Source of the DNA: Streptomyces sp. JHA26
GTDB taxonomy: Bacteria; Actinomycetota; Actinomycetes; Streptomycetales; Streptomycetaceae
Length of the DNA stretch: 64,000 bases
Assembly (NCBI RefSeq): GCF_002005565.1
Contig: NZ_BDJC01000019.1
Coordinates: 45,076-109,075 of the forward strand
Direction of reading: 5' to 3'
The position numbers and the translations under genes are program-made. Positions within the stretch are counted from its first letter, which is position 1, and the number at the start of each line of letters is the position of its first letter. Below are positions 1-13,211 of the stretch, piece by piece. A model generated the notes under the pieces. That model did no database searches, had not been told where the DNA came from, and saw nothing but the letters and a program-made list of their open reading frames with translations.

Positions 1-1315
1 GCAGATAGCTCGCGTGCACACCGCGCTCCACAAAACCCTCGACGCGCCGCTCGGGCGCCCGCATCCCCCACGCCGGCGCCGCCCCGGCCCCCGGCTCCAC
101 GACCGTCCGGTGGAACTCGTGCCCCCGCAGCCGCGTCCCCGCGGCGGCCAGCGCGCTGTCGCTCACGGCCACCGCGTCCCGGTAGCCCAGGGTGAGCCGC
201 TCGGACATCCGCGCGGAGGCGTCCAGCACCCCGCACATCGGCAGCCCGTCCAGGTCCCGGCACAGGTACAGCAGCCCCGCGCACTCGGCGGCGACGGGAG
301 CACCGCTGAGCGCCAGCTCGGCGACGGACTTCCGCAGCCCCTCGTTGGCGGACAGCTCGGAGGCGTAGACCTCGGGGAACCCGCCGCCGATGACGAGCCC
401 CCGCGTGCCCTCGGGCAGCTCCTCGTCCCGCAGCGGGTCGAACGTGACGACCTCGGCCCCGGCGGCGGCGAGCAGCTCGGCGTGCTCGGCGTAGGAGAAG
501 GTGAAGGCGGCCCCGCCGGCGACGGCGACTCCGACACCCCGGCCGGCCGCCCCCGGAGACGACGGGGGCGGGGACCCCACGGCCTCACCCGCGTCCCACA
601 CCCCGCAGGACAACGCACCGGCACCACGCGCCAGCCCGGCCAGCGCCTCCAGATCACACCCGGCGGCCACCTGTGCCGCCATCGCGGCGACGGCCTCCAC
701 CGCCGAGGTCCGCCGCTCGGCGACCGGCACCAACCCCAGGTGGCGCGACGGCACGTCCACCTGCGGCGCCCGCCGCAACACCCCCAGCACCGGCACCCCG
801 ACGGAGTCCACCGCCTCCCGCAGCAGCGCCTCGTGCCGGTCCGACCCGACCTTGTTGAGGATCACGCCCCCGATCCGCACCTCCGGATCGAAGGACACGA
901 ACCCGTGCACCAGCGCCGCCACCGACCGCGACTGCGACGACGCGTCCACGACCAGCACCACCGGCGCCCGCAGCAGCTTGGCCACCTGTGCGGTGGACGC
1001 CAGTTCCCCTTCCCCCGCCGCCCCGTCGTACAGCCCCATCACGCCCTCGACCACGGCGATGTCGCACCCGCGCGCCCCGTGCAGGAACAGCGGCCCGACC
1101 AGTTCGGGCCCGCACAGGTACGCGTCGAGGTTGCGCCCCGTCCGCCCGGTGGCGAGCGCGTGGTACCCGGGGTCGATGTAGTCGGGCCCGACCTTGTGCG
1201 GGGACACGGCGAGCCCCCGCGCGGCGAACGCGGCCATCAGCCCCGTGGCGACGGTGGTCTTGCCGCTGCCCGAGGAGGGCGCGGCGACGACCAGCCGGGG
1301 AACGGAGGAGGTCAC
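1..1315 (-). CDS. cobB: Cobyrinic acid a,c-diamide synthase CobB (3' end beyond window)
   Basis: Amidates the a and c carboxylates of (hydrogeno)byrinic or cobyrinic acid using glutamine and ATP in the corrin pathway. The visible 438 residues begin VTSSVPRLVVAAPSSGSGKT, with a P-loop-like SSGSGKTT at residues 14-21. The C-terminal half carries a class-I glutamine amidotransferase region with ECAGLLYLC (likely nucleophile Cys). The reading frame is still open at base 1, so the gene is cut by the window edge and only the last residues are missing. The GTG at 1315 overlaps the cobO stop (GTGA); a second in-frame GTG at 1318 is possible. It is the last visible gene of the cob operon. Confidence 0.93.
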   Translation of the reverse strand, partial: MTSSVPRLVVAAPSSGSGKTTVATGLMAAFAARGLAVSPHKVGPDYIDPGYHALATGRTGRNLDAYLCGPELVGPLFLHGARGCDIAVVEGVMGLYDGAAGEGELASTAQVAKLLRAPVVLVVDASSQSRSVAALVHGFVSFDPEVRIGGVILNKVGSDRHEALLREAVDSVGVPVLGVLRRAPQVDVPSRHLGLVPVAERRTSAVEAVAAMAAQVAAGCDLEALAGLARGAGALSCGVWDAGEAVGSPPPSSPGAAGRGVGVAVAGGAAFTFSYAEHAELLAAAGAEVVTFDPLRDEELPEGTRGLVIGGGFPEVYASELSANEGLRKSVAELALSGAPVAAECAGLLYLCRDLDGLPMCGVLDASARMSERLTLGYRDAVAVSDSALAAAGTRLRGHEFHRTVVEPGAGAAPAWGMRAPERRVEGFVERGVHASYL

Positions 1316-1911
1316 CACTCGATGCCCCTCTGCCCCTTCTGCCCGGTGTCCATCGGGTGCTTCACCTTGGACATGTCGGTGACGAGGTCCGCGAACTCCA
1401 CCAGCTTCTCCGGCGCGTTCCGCCCGGTGATCACGACATGCTGGGTCCCGGGCCGGTCGCGCAGCACGGACACGACCTCGTCGGTGTCGACCCACCCCCA
1501 GTGCATCGGGTAGGCGAACTCGTCCAGCACGTACAGCTTGTACGTCTCGGCGGCCAGGTCCCGCTTGACCTGCTCCCAGCCCTCGCGGGCCTTCTCCTCG
1601 TTGTCCAGCTGCGCGTCGCGCTGGACCCAGGACCAGCCCTCGCCCATCTTGTGCCAGTCGACGGACCCGCCCTCACCGCTGGCGCCGAGCACCCGCAGCG
1701 CGTTCTCCTCGCCGACCTTCCACTTCGCCGACTTGACGAACTGGAACACCCCGATCGGCCACCCCTGGTTCCAGGCGCGCAGCGCCAGCCCGAAGGCGGC
1801 GGTGGACTTGCCCTTCCCGACGCCCGTGTGCACGACGACCAGCGGACGGTTGCGCCGCTGACGGGTCGTCAGTCCGTCGTCCGGTACGACACTCGGCTTC
1901 CCCTGCGGCAT
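1312..1911 (-). CDS. cobO: Cob(I)yrinic acid a,c-diamide adenosyltransferase CobO
   Basis: Transfers the adenosyl group of ATP to the reduced cobalt of the corrinoid. The 199-residue length is usual for the CobA/CobO/BtuR family. The phosphate-binding loop GVGKGKST is at residues 30-37 and DEFAYPMHWGW is the conserved central motif. The ATG shares one base with the chelatase stop (TAATG), and the stop overlaps the cobB start, so translation of the three genes is probably coupled. Expression should follow the upstream cobalamin riboswitch. Confidence 0.95.
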   Translation of the reverse strand: MPQGKPSVVPDDGLTTRQRRNRPLVVVHTGVGKGKSTAAFGLALRAWNQGWPIGVFQFVKSAKWKVGEENALRVLGASGEGGSVDWHKMGEGWSWVQRDAQLDNEEKAREGWEQVKRDLAAETYKLYVLDEFAYPMHWGWVDTDEVVSVLRDRPGTQHVVITGRNAPEKLVEFADLVTDMSKVKHPMDTGQKGQRGIEW

Positions 1912-3919
1912 TACGCGACCCTCCTGCTGCCCTGAACGTCCTTCACGAGCCCGGCGATCGAGTCCGCCCGCAGCTCGTCCAGCGTCACCGCCGTACCGCC
2001 CAGCTCGTCCGCGAGCCGCCCGGCGAGCCCCAGCCGCACCGGCCCGGACTCGCAGTCCACGACCACGGAGGCGGTGCCCTCGGCCGCGAACAGCCGCGCA
2101 GCACGCGAGGCCAGTGCCACGGGCTCGGGGCCCCCGGTGGCCCGGCCGTCGGTCACGACCACGACCAGCGCCCGCCGCGCCGGGTCCCGCAGCCGCTCCA
2201 CCCGCAGCACCTCGTGCGCCTTGAGGAGCCCGGCCGCGAGCGGCGTACGGCCACCGGTCGGCAGCGACTCCAGCCGGGCGGCCGCCGCGTCCACCGACGA
2301 GGTCGGCGGCAGCGCCACGTCGGCGGCCGAACCCCGGAAGGTCACCAGCCCCACCTTGTCCCGCCGCTGGTAGGCGTCCAGCAGCAGCGACAGCACGGCA
2401 CCCTTGACGGCACTCATCCGCTGCCGCGCGGCCATCGACCCGGAGGCGTCGACGACGAACAGCACGAGGTTGCCCTCACGCCCCTCGCGCGTCGCCTGCC
2501 GCAGATCGTCCCGGCGCACCACCAGCCCCGGCCCACTGCGGCCCCGCGCCCGCTGGTGCGGGGCGGCGGCCTGCACGGTGGCGGCCAGGTGCAGCTTGGT
2601 CAGGGACCCCTGCGGCCGCCGGGCGCCCGTGGTCCGCCCGTGCTCGGTCCGCGCCCGTGAACGCCGCCCGGCGGAACCCTCGCCCAGCCCCGGCACGCTC
2701 AGCACCTTGGTCCGGAACGGCTCGGCGGCCCGCGCCGGCTGCTGCTCCCCGGCACCGGAACCGGACGGCTGCGGCTCGCCGCCCTCCCCGGCCTCGGGCC
2801 GCGCGGCCGCGTCCCCGTCGCCCTGGGGCGCGTCATCGGGCTCGGGCTGTCCACCGGGCCCGCCGCCGGGACCCGGGTCGGGATCGTCGTCCCCGTTCCC
2901 GTCCTCGCCCTGCCCGCCGAACTCCTCCAGCGTCTCGTCGAGCTTGTCCTCGTCGAGGCCCGGCGCATCGAAAGGATTGCGTCGCCGCCGATGAGGCAGC
3001 GCCAGCAACGCGGCCTGCCGCACATCTTCGGCCAGTACGTCGGTCCGCCCGGCCCACGCCGCTAGCGCCGTCGCCGTCCGCGCCATCACGATGTCGGCCC
3101 GCATGCCGTCCACCTCGAAGGCGGCACAGGTCGCCGCGATCTGCCGCAGCGCCCCGTCGCCCAGGCGCACCGACGGCAGCAGCTCCCGCGCCGCCACGAT
3201 CCGCGCCCGTACGGCGGCCTCCTCGTCGGCCCAGCGCGCGGCGAACCCGGCCGGGTCGTCGTCGTACGCCAGCCGGCGCCGCACGACCTCCACACGCTGG
3301 TCGGGCTCGCGCGAGGCGGCGACCTCGACGGTGAGGCCGAAGCGGTCGAGCAACTGCGGTCGCAGTTCCCCCTCTTCGGGGTTCATGGTGCCGACCAGCA
3401 GGAACTTCGAGGCATGCCGTACGGAGACGCCCTCGCGCTCGACGTACGACGCGCCCATCGCGGCGGCGTCCAGCAGGAGGTCCACGAGGTGGTCGTGCAG
3501 GAGGTTGACCTCGTCGACGTACAGGATCCCGCGGTGCGCGTCGGCCAGCAGTCCCGGCTCGAAGGCCTTCACGCCCTCCGCCAGCGCCCGCTCGATGTCG
3601 AGGGCGCCCACCAGCCGGTCCTCGGAGGCGCCGACGGGCAGCTCGACCATCCGCGCGGGGCGTGCGGCGGACGCGCCCGACTCGTGCGGCCCGTCCGGGC
3701 ACGCGGGGTCGGGAGAGGCGGGGTCACACGAGAAGCGGCACCCGGAGACGACGGACACCTCCGGCATGAGCGCCGACAGCGCACGCACGGCCGTGCTCTT
3801 CGCGGTGCCCTTCTCACCACGGACCAGCACACCGCCGACCGCCGGGCTGACCGCGTTGAGGAGCAGAGCCAGGCGCAGGTCGTCCTGACCCACGACGGCC
3901 GTGAACGGGAACGGGGTAC

Positions 3920-3923
<4 letters not shown>
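1911..3923 (-). CDS. Magnesium-chelatase-type ChlI/ChlD fusion, likely cobaltochelatase ATPase partner
   Basis: A 670-aa protein with an N-terminal AAA+ ATPase (Walker A GEKGTAKST, residues 36-44), a Pro/Glu/Asp/Gly-rich linker around residues 345-430, and a C-terminal von Willebrand A domain with the MIDAS motif DASGSM at 492-497. This joins the ChlI (ATPase) and ChlD (integrin-like) parts of Mg-chelatase in one chain. Lying directly after cobN, it most likely powers cobalt insertion in place of CobS/CobT; this is inference. I chose the GTG at 3923, which overlaps the cobN stop (GTGA), giving VSTPFPF; the frame is open further upstream inside cobN. Confidence 0.9.
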
Positions 3924-7569
<3,646 letters not shown>

Positions 7570-7573
<4 letters not shown>

Positions 7574-9078
7574 GCAGGCGCTCCCGGTGGGATGAAGGGC
7601 AGTCCTTGCGGCGCGCCGGACTCGATGAGCCGCCACAGCGCGTCCGTGTCCGCGTGCTGTTCGATCAGGTCGCCGAGCCGGTCGAGCTGCTCCTCGCGCA
7701 GCGCGGCGAACGAGGTGTCGGGGGCCGGCACGAAGCGGCGGCCCGCGGCGGCGGCCACCTCACGCAGGAACGCCCGCCGGAAGCCGTCCGACTCCAGCGA
7801 GCCGTGCCAGTGCGTGCCCCAGGTCTGTCCGACCCGGCAACCGTCCAGGAAGGGATCGCCCCCTACGACGTCGGCGACCCCGTGGTGGATCTCGTACCCC
7901 TCGACGCGCTCGCCGAGGGCCTCGCCGACGGGCCGGGTGAGGGTCTTCTCGCGGGCGAACCGCACCCGCACGGGCAGCAGCCCGAGCCCGTCCACGTGCC
8001 CGGCGCGCGACTCGACCTCGTCCTCGATGTGCTCGCCCAGGAGCTGGAAGCCGCCGCAGATCCCGAGCACGGGCCGCCGCTCGGCGACCCTCCGGGCGAT
8101 CGCGTCCGCGAGCCCCCGCTCCCGCAGCCACTGAAGCGCCCGGACGGTACCGCGCGTCCCCGGCACGACCACGAGGTCGGCGTCGGCCAGCTCCTCCGGC
8201 CGGTCCACGAACCGCACCACGACACCCGGTTCGGCGGCCAGCGCGTCCACGTCCGTGAAGTTGGACATCAGCGGGACCGCGCAGACCGCGACCCGCAGCA
8301 CGTCCTCGCCGACCGGCGGGGCGACGACCGACTCCCGCACCGTCCCGCGCAGCGAGACACGCAGTCCGTCCTCCTCGTCGATGCCGAGCCCGTGGCGGAA
8401 GGGCAGCACGCCGTACGTCCGCCGCCCGGTGAGGCCGTGCAGCATGTCGAGGCCCGGCTCCAGCAGGGACACGTCGCCGCGGAACTTGTTGACGAGGAAC
8501 CCGGCGACCAGCGCCTGGTCCTCGGGCGACAGCAGCGCCACCGTGCCGAAGAAGGACGCGAAGACGCCCCCGCGGTCGATGTCGCCGACGACGAGGACCG
8601 GGAGCCCGGCGCCCCGGGCGATCCCCATGTTCACGATGTCGGTGCGGCGCAGGTTGATCTCGGCCGGGCTGCCGGCCCCCTCGCAGATCACCGCGTCGTA
8701 CGTGCCCCGCAGCTCGGCCAGGCAGTCGAGCACCGTGCCGAGCAGCCGCTGCTGCCGGCCGCCGTGGTAGCCGCGGGCGCTCATCTCCCCGACCGGCTTG
8801 CCGAGCAGCACGACCTGGCTGCTCCGCTCGCCGCCCGGCTTGAGCAGCACCGGGTTCATCAGCGCGGTCGGCTCCACCCGGCACGCCTGCGCCTGCATGG
8901 CCTGGGCCCGCCCGATCTCGGCGCCCTCGAGGGTGACGAAGGAGTTGAGCGACATGTTCTGCGCCTTGAAGGGCGCCACCTTCACGCCCTGCCGCACCAG
9001 CCAGCGGCAGATCCCGGCGGTGACGACGCTCTTGCCGGCGTCGGAGGTGGTGCCGGCGACGAGGAGGCCACCGTTCAT
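7570..9078 (-). CDS. cobQ: Adenosylcobyric acid (cobyric acid) synthase CobQ/CbiP
   Basis: Amidates the b, d, e and g carboxylates of adenosylcobyrinic a,c-diamide. The 502 residues carry an N-terminal dethiobiotin-synthetase-like ATP-binding domain (GTTSDAGKS, residues 9-17; [11 protein letters not shown]) and a C-terminal glutamine amidotransferase domain with the nucleophile-elbow motif GICGGFQ and the later GYEIHHG His motif. The ATG at 9078 overlaps the cobD stop (ATGA). Second gene of the riboswitch-controlled operon. Confidence 0.96.
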
Positions 9079-10040
9079 GACGTACGTCCCTTCCTGCCGA
9101 TCCCGCGGACGAGCAGCCGCGCGCCCGCGCACACGCCCAGCGCCAGCCAGTTCACGCGCCGGGACAGCCGTACGGCCCGCTCGATGTCGCCGGATCCGGC
9201 CCGGACGGCGCGCCCCGCCGCCCCGTTGAGCACCGGCCGGTGCTCGACCCGGCCGCCGTAGGAGAGGGTCCCGCCGAGCCGCACGCCCAGGGCGCCCGCG
9301 AAGGACGCCTCCACCGGACCGGCGTTGGGGCTCGGGTGCCGTGCGGCGTCGGTGCGCCAGGCCCGTGCGGCGCCCCGGGGATCGTCGCCGGCCACGGTGG
9401 TCAGGACGGCGGTCAGACGGGCGCCCGGCCAGCCCGCGAGGTCGTCGAGCCGGGCCGAGGCCCAGCCGTACCGCCGGTACCTGGGCGACTTGTGGCCGAC
9501 CATGGCGTCCAGGGTGTTCACGGCCCGGAAGCCGAGCAGCCCCGGCACTCCGGCGACGGCGCCCCACACCAGGGCGCCCACGACCGCGTCGGAGGTGTTC
9601 TCGGCGACGGACTCCACGACGGCCCGGGCGATCCCGTCGGCGTCCAGCGCCTGCGGGTCCCGCCCGCACAGGTGCGGCAGCCGGGCCCGGGCCGCCTCGA
9701 CGTCGCCGGCGTCCAGGGCCCGTCCGATCGCGCGGGCCTCGCGGGCCAGCGAGGTCCCGCCGACGACGGCCCAGGTGGCGGCGCCGGTCAGGGCGACGGA
9801 GGCGGCGGGGGAGGGACGGACGGCGCGGGCGGCGGCGGCCCCGAGGGCGGCGGCGCCGCCGGCGCACACGGCGGTGTGCAGCGCGCCCCAGCCCCGGTGG
9901 TCACGCCACAGCACCCGTTCCACGGCACCGGCGGCACGGCCGAACGCGGCGACCGGGTGCCCGCGGCGCGGATCGCCGAGGAGGAGGTCACCGAGGAGGC
10001 CGGCGGCGGCGCCGTACGCGAAGACGCGTTCGGCGCGCAC
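9075..10040 (-). CDS. cobD: Adenosylcobinamide-phosphate synthase CobD/CbiB
   Basis: An integral membrane enzyme that joins aminopropanol (or its phosphate) to adenosylcobyric acid. The 321 residues begin with the family hallmark [19 protein letters not shown], and [13 protein letters not shown] and [14 protein letters not shown] are further CbiB signatures. Several hydrophobic segments are visible. The start is GTG with no strong ribosome-binding site. It is the first gene of the cob operon, about 120 bases downstream of the riboswitch core. Confidence 0.94.
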   Translation of the reverse strand: MRAERVFAYGAAAGLLGDLLLGDPRRGHPVAAFGRAAGAVERVLWRDHRGWGALHTAVCAGGAAALGAAAARAVRPSPAASVALTGAATWAVVGGTSLAREARAIGRALDAGDVEAARARLPHLCGRDPQALDADGIARAVVESVAENTSDAVVGALVWGAVAGVPGLLGFRAVNTLDAMVGHKSPRYRRYGWASARLDDLAGWPGARLTAVLTTVAGDDPRGAARAWRTDAARHPSPNAGPVEASFAGALGVRLGGTLSYGGRVEHRPVLNGAAGRAVRAGSGDIERAVRLSRRVNWLALGVCAGARLLVRGIGRKGRTS

Positions 10041-10159
10041 GGCTCAGCCGGCCGTGGAAGCCGTGGGAAGGGACAGCGGAGGTGTGTCGCTGGTGAGCCT
10101 GGAGCGGCAGCCGCGCATGGCGATATGTCCTCACTCAGGGTGTCCACGCCCTGGTTCGA

Positions 10160-10285
10160 CGAAATCGGCGATGAGAGTTCCTGGCTCCCGGGGCCGTACT
10201 CGCGTACCTCCCCGGTGACAGTGGCGGGACCGCGCCGGACTTGCACCGGCTTCCTCTCCTGTCGCCGTCATGGCTCCGGCAGTCC
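10160..10285 (-). promoter_or_regulatory. Cobalamin (AdoCbl) riboswitch upstream of cobD
   Basis: Read on the minus strand, this leader contains the cobalamin-riboswitch core: GGAAGCCGGTGCAAGTCCGG, then GCGGTCCCGCCACTGTCACC (plus 10212-10231), then the B12-box-like GAGCCAGGAACTCTC (about 10174-10188). Their order and spacing match RF00174. It should switch the six-gene cob operon off when adenosylcobalamin is plentiful. The exact ends are estimates, and flanking helices may extend to about 10140 and 10310. Confidence 0.9.
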
Positions 10286-10379
10286 ACCACGGTCCGCGAA
10301 CAGCCGTCAACTTGCCGTTGACCTGCGCCGGGGGAGTGTGCGAAGGCCCACACGCGGGTGGTGTGCGCCGGCGCGGGAA

Positions 10380-10425
10380 AGCACGGGGGCGCGGGACGGT
10401 GGAGTCCGTCCCGCGCCCCCGTGCT
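10380..10425. terminator. Strong hairpin terminator between pit operon and cob leader
   Basis: A perfect 20-bp inverted repeat (AGCACGGGGGCGCGGGACGG and its complement) with a 6-base loop. It lies just beyond the end of the small membrane gene of the phosphate-transport operon and ahead of the cob promoter and riboswitch. There is no long T-run, which is usual in streptomycetes. Confidence 0.85.
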
Positions 10426-10437
10426 CTCCCGTGCAGG

Positions 10438-10659
10438 TCAGGCGACGATCAGGTAGATCCCGTACGCCACCGCCGCCGCGCAGGCCGCGAAGCAGGCGTA
10501 GGCGCCGGTGACCGCGAGCGCCGCGGAACCGCCCCGGGCGGCGGCCCGCTCCTGGCGGGACAGGCCGGCGATGCCGAGGGTGAACAGGGTCACCAGGGCC
10601 ACGGTGGCCACGAGGCTGACCCCGAAGACGGAGCCGAGGGCTGCCCAGTCGATAGTCAT
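10438..10659 (-). CDS. Small two-helix membrane protein linked to PitH2
   Basis: A 73-aa protein with two clear membrane segments: residues ~10-33 (VFGVSLVATVALVTLFTLG) and ~45-72 (AALAVTGAYACFAACAAAVA), joined by a charged loop, LSRQERAAARGG. No known catalytic motif. It starts 34 bases after the phosphate transporter stop and is almost certainly co-transcribed with it, so it may be an accessory or stabilising subunit. Function unknown; a homologue sits at this place beside pitH2 in other streptomycetes (recalled, not checked). Confidence 0.8.
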   Translation of the reverse strand: MTIDWAALGSVFGVSLVATVALVTLFTLGIAGLSRQERAAARGGSAALAVTGAYACFAACAAAVAYGIYLIVA

Positions 10660-10693
10660 GGCGGTTCTCTTCCTTCGTGTCCGGCGGGCGGGC

Positions 10694-11947
10694 TCAGACG
10701 GGGGTGGCGGCCGACGGGGCCTTGGTGCCGGAGGCGGCGGCCGGGGCCGCGACGGTGGCGGTGAGCTCCTCGCCCACGCCCGCCGGGGGCGGGGTCACGG
10801 CGGCGATCGCCGTGGTCACCACACCGGCCGGCTCGGACTCCGGCTCGTCGCCCGCGATGACGTTCGTGTGGTCGACGACCTCACGCCGGGAGATCCGCCA
10901 GATCGCGAAGCTGGAGGCGACCAGGAAGACCGCCACGAGCGCCGTGCCCCAGTCCCCGAAGCCGCAGACCCACTCGGCGAGCGCGCCGACCAGGGCCGCG
11001 GCCGGCAGGGTCAGGCCCCAGGCGACGAACATGCGGGTGGCCGTGGACCAGCGCACCACGCCGCCCTTGCGGCCGAGGCCCGCGCCCATGACCGCGCCGG
11101 AGACCGAGTGCGTGGTGGAGAGGGAGAAACCGAGGTGGGAGGAGGCCAGGATGACCGTGGCGGCGCTGGTCTGGGCGGCGAAGCCCTGCTGCGGCTGGAG
11201 GTCGGTCAGGCCCTTGCCCATGGTGCGGATGATGCGCCAGCCGCCGAGGTAGGTGCCGAGCGCGATGGCCAGGCCCGCGGACAGGACGACCCACACGGGC
11301 GGGTTCGAGCCGGGGGCGAGGGAGCCGCCGGCGATCAGGGCGAGGGTGATGATGCCCATCGTCTTCTGGGCGTCGTTGGTGCCGTGGGCGAGCGAGACCA
11401 GGCCGGCCGAGGCGATCTGCCCGGCCCGGTAGCCCTTCTCCGCGGCCCTGCCGTCGGCCTCGCGGCCGAGCGTGTACGTCAGCCGGGAGGCGAGCATCGC
11501 CGCGACGCCCGCGACGATCGGGGCGGCGACGGCCGGCAGCAGCACCTTGGTGACGAGCACGTCGCCGTGGACCGCCCCGACGCCCGCCGATGCGACGGCG
11601 GCGCCGATCAGACCGCCCATGAGGGCGTGCGAGGAACTGGACGGGAGCCCGACCAGCCAGGTCAGCAGGTTCCAGAGGATCGCGCCGACCAACGCGGCGA
11701 AGATGACCTCGGGACGGATGCCGGTCTCGTCGACGAGACCTTTGGAGATCGTGTTGGCGACCTCCACCGAGAGGAAGGCGCCGACAAGGTTCAGGGTGGC
11801 GGACATCGCCACCGCCACCTTGGGCTTGAGCGCACCGGTCGAAATGGTCGTCGCCATCGCGTTCGCGGTGTCGTGGAAACCGTTCGTGAAATCGAACGCG
11901 AGTGCGGTTACCACCACAATCGCGAGGATCAGCGAGAAGCTTTCCAT
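10694..11947 (-). CDS. pitH2: Low-affinity inorganic phosphate transporter, Pit family (PitH2-like)
   Basis: A secondary phosphate (metal-phosphate/H+) transporter of 417 aa. The Pit/PHO4 signatures are present twice, as expected for the inverted-repeat fold: FTNGFHDTANAMATTISTGAL at the N-terminus and SLAHGTNDAQKTMGIITL in the second half, along with about ten hydrophobic segments. The C-terminal ~60 residues are an Ala/Pro/Glu-rich tail. A PHO-box-like direct repeat lies 48-69 bases upstream of the ATG, so PhoP control is likely. The small membrane gene follows in the same operon. Confidence 0.93.
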   Translation of the reverse strand: MESFSLILAIVVVTALAFDFTNGFHDTANAMATTISTGALKPKVAVAMSATLNLVGAFLSVEVANTISKGLVDETGIRPEVIFAALVGAILWNLLTWLVGLPSSSSHALMGGLIGAAVASAGVGAVHGDVLVTKVLLPAVAAPIVAGVAAMLASRLTYTLGREADGRAAEKGYRAGQIASAGLVSLAHGTNDAQKTMGIITLALIAGGSLAPGSNPPVWVVLSAGLAIALGTYLGGWRIIRTMGKGLTDLQPQQGFAAQTSAATVILASSHLGFSLSTTHSVSGAVMGAGLGRKGGVVRWSTATRMFVAWGLTLPAAALVGALAEWVCGFGDWGTALVAVFLVASSFAIWRISRREVVDHTNVIAGDEPESEPAGVVTTAIAAVTPPPAGVGEELTATVAAPAAASGTKAPSAATPV

Positions 11948-11994
11948 TTACCCAGGCAATCGTTCGAGGTCATTGGCGCGTTGAACGTAGGTAA

Positions 11995-12016
11995 CCAGAG
12001 TGAACGGAAGGTGAAC
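11995..12016 (-). promoter_or_regulatory. PHO box (two 11-nt direct repeat units) upstream of pitH2
   Basis: On the minus strand the sequence reads GTTCACCTTCC followed by GTTCACTCTGG. These are two adjacent 11-nt units that fit the streptomycete PhoP direct-repeat consensus (GTTCACC plus four less conserved bases). The box lies in the divergent region between pitH2 and the class II aldolase gene, so PhoP could affect either. PhoP regulation of pit genes is known in S. coelicolor; binding here is inferred. Confidence 0.75.
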
Positions 12017-12183
12017 TGGGCCGGGCTTCATCGTGACCGGAAACGGCGTGGTGACCTCCGCGAACGCCTGCGCTGCGTGCCCGCGCCGACGCTCTCCGGA
12101 GACGTGCCTGGCAGGATCGCCGCGAGGCGCCGACGCGCGGCGCGGCGAGGGGCGTGCGGGACGCCCGGCAGGAGGCGGGAACT

Positions 12184-12855
12184 GTGACGGAATCGCGGGG
12201 CGGACGGGTGTCCGCGGAGGAGTCCGAGGCCTGGGAGGCGCTCGTCGCGACGGCCCGGCGGACGGTGTCCGACGGGCTGGTGGTCGGCACCTCCGGCAAC
12301 GTCTCGGTGCGAGTCGGCGACACGGTGCTGGTCACCCCTTCGGGCGTGCCCTACGACCGTCTGGCCCCCGGCGACGTGACCGGCGTCGGCCTCGACGGCC
12401 GGCAGGTGCTCGGCACGCTGGTCCCCACCAGCGAGCTGCCCATGCACCTCGCCGTGTACCGCACCACCGACGCCCGGGCCGTCGTCCACACCCACGCCGT
12501 GCACGCGACGGCGGTCTCGCTGCTCGTCCCCGAGCTCCCGCTCGTCCACTACATGGCCGCCGCGCTCGGCGGCCCGGTCAGGGTCGCGCCCTACGCGACC
12601 TACGGCACCGGCGAACTCGCCCGCGGCATGCTGGCCGCCCTCACCGACCGCACCGGCTGCCTCCTGCGCAACCACGGCACGATCACCTACGGCGCCACCC
12701 TCGACCAGGCCTACGACCGCACCGCCCAGCTGGAGTGGATGTGCCGCCTGTGGCTGACGGCCTCCTCGGTCCCGGGCCACACCCCGTCCCTGCTCACCCG
12801 GGCCCAGCTCGACGAGGTGGCGGAACGCCTGCACGGCTACGGCCAGCCGACCTGA
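12184..12855 (+). CDS. Class II aldolase/adducin family protein (L-fuculose-phosphate aldolase-like)
   Basis: A zinc-dependent class II aldolase domain protein, 223 aa from the GTG at 12184. That start has AGGAGG seven bases upstream; an in-frame GTG at 12154 lacks one. Visible motifs are GTSGNVSVR (phosphate-binding loop), PTSELPMH (acid/base Glu region), HTHAVHA (metal His pair) and LRNHGT (third His). The length and motifs fit FucA/RhaD-type aldolases, but the sugar-phosphate substrate cannot be told. Divergent from pitH2. Confidence 0.88.
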   Translation: MTESRGGRVSAEESEAWEALVATARRTVSDGLVVGTSGNVSVRVGDTVLVTPSGVPYDRLAPGDVTGVGLDGRQVLGTLVPTSELPMHLAVYRTTDARAVVHTHAVHATAVSLLVPELPLVHYMAAALGGPVRVAPYATYGTGELARGMLAALTDRTGCLLRNHGTITYGATLDQAYDRTAQLEWMCRLWLTASSVPGHTPSLLTRAQLDEVAERLHGYGQPT

Positions 12856-13211
12856 CGGGACCCGGCCGGGACCCGGACCGTGGTGACGCCGAGTACCGCA
12901 CGGCCGGGCGAGCCGACACGGGTGCCGACTGCCGGGTGCCCGCGCCGGCGGCGGGGCGATCCCCCACCTCCGGCCGGACTCCGCTCCGCCGAACACACGG
13001 GTGCGGATGCGGCGCGCGGTGCCCGCGGCCCGGGCGCGGGGGCGGAGGGTCCGCTGCGGGGCGGGACGGGGTGGTGGAGCCAGGGGGTTGCCGAGCGCGT
13101 TCGGGGGTACCGGCAGTCGAGCCGGCCCGTGGTCCCGGGCCCGGCCGGGCGCCGTCACTCCGTGTCGTCCGCCCGCTGGCCGCCCACGGACTCCACCGGG
13201 AGACTGGCCCC
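12856..13211. other. 356-base intergenic stretch, no supported gene
   Basis: Very GC-rich sequence between the aldolase and the hydrolase. Open frames run through it on both strands, but they lack start signals and family resemblance. It presumably holds the hydrolase promoter near its right end. I see no clear hairpin or RNA. Confidence 0.5.

Noticed and set aside
12856..13211. Possible small genes on either strand in the 356-base gap
   Set aside because: No ribosome-binding site, no family resemblance, and frames are explained by GC bias.
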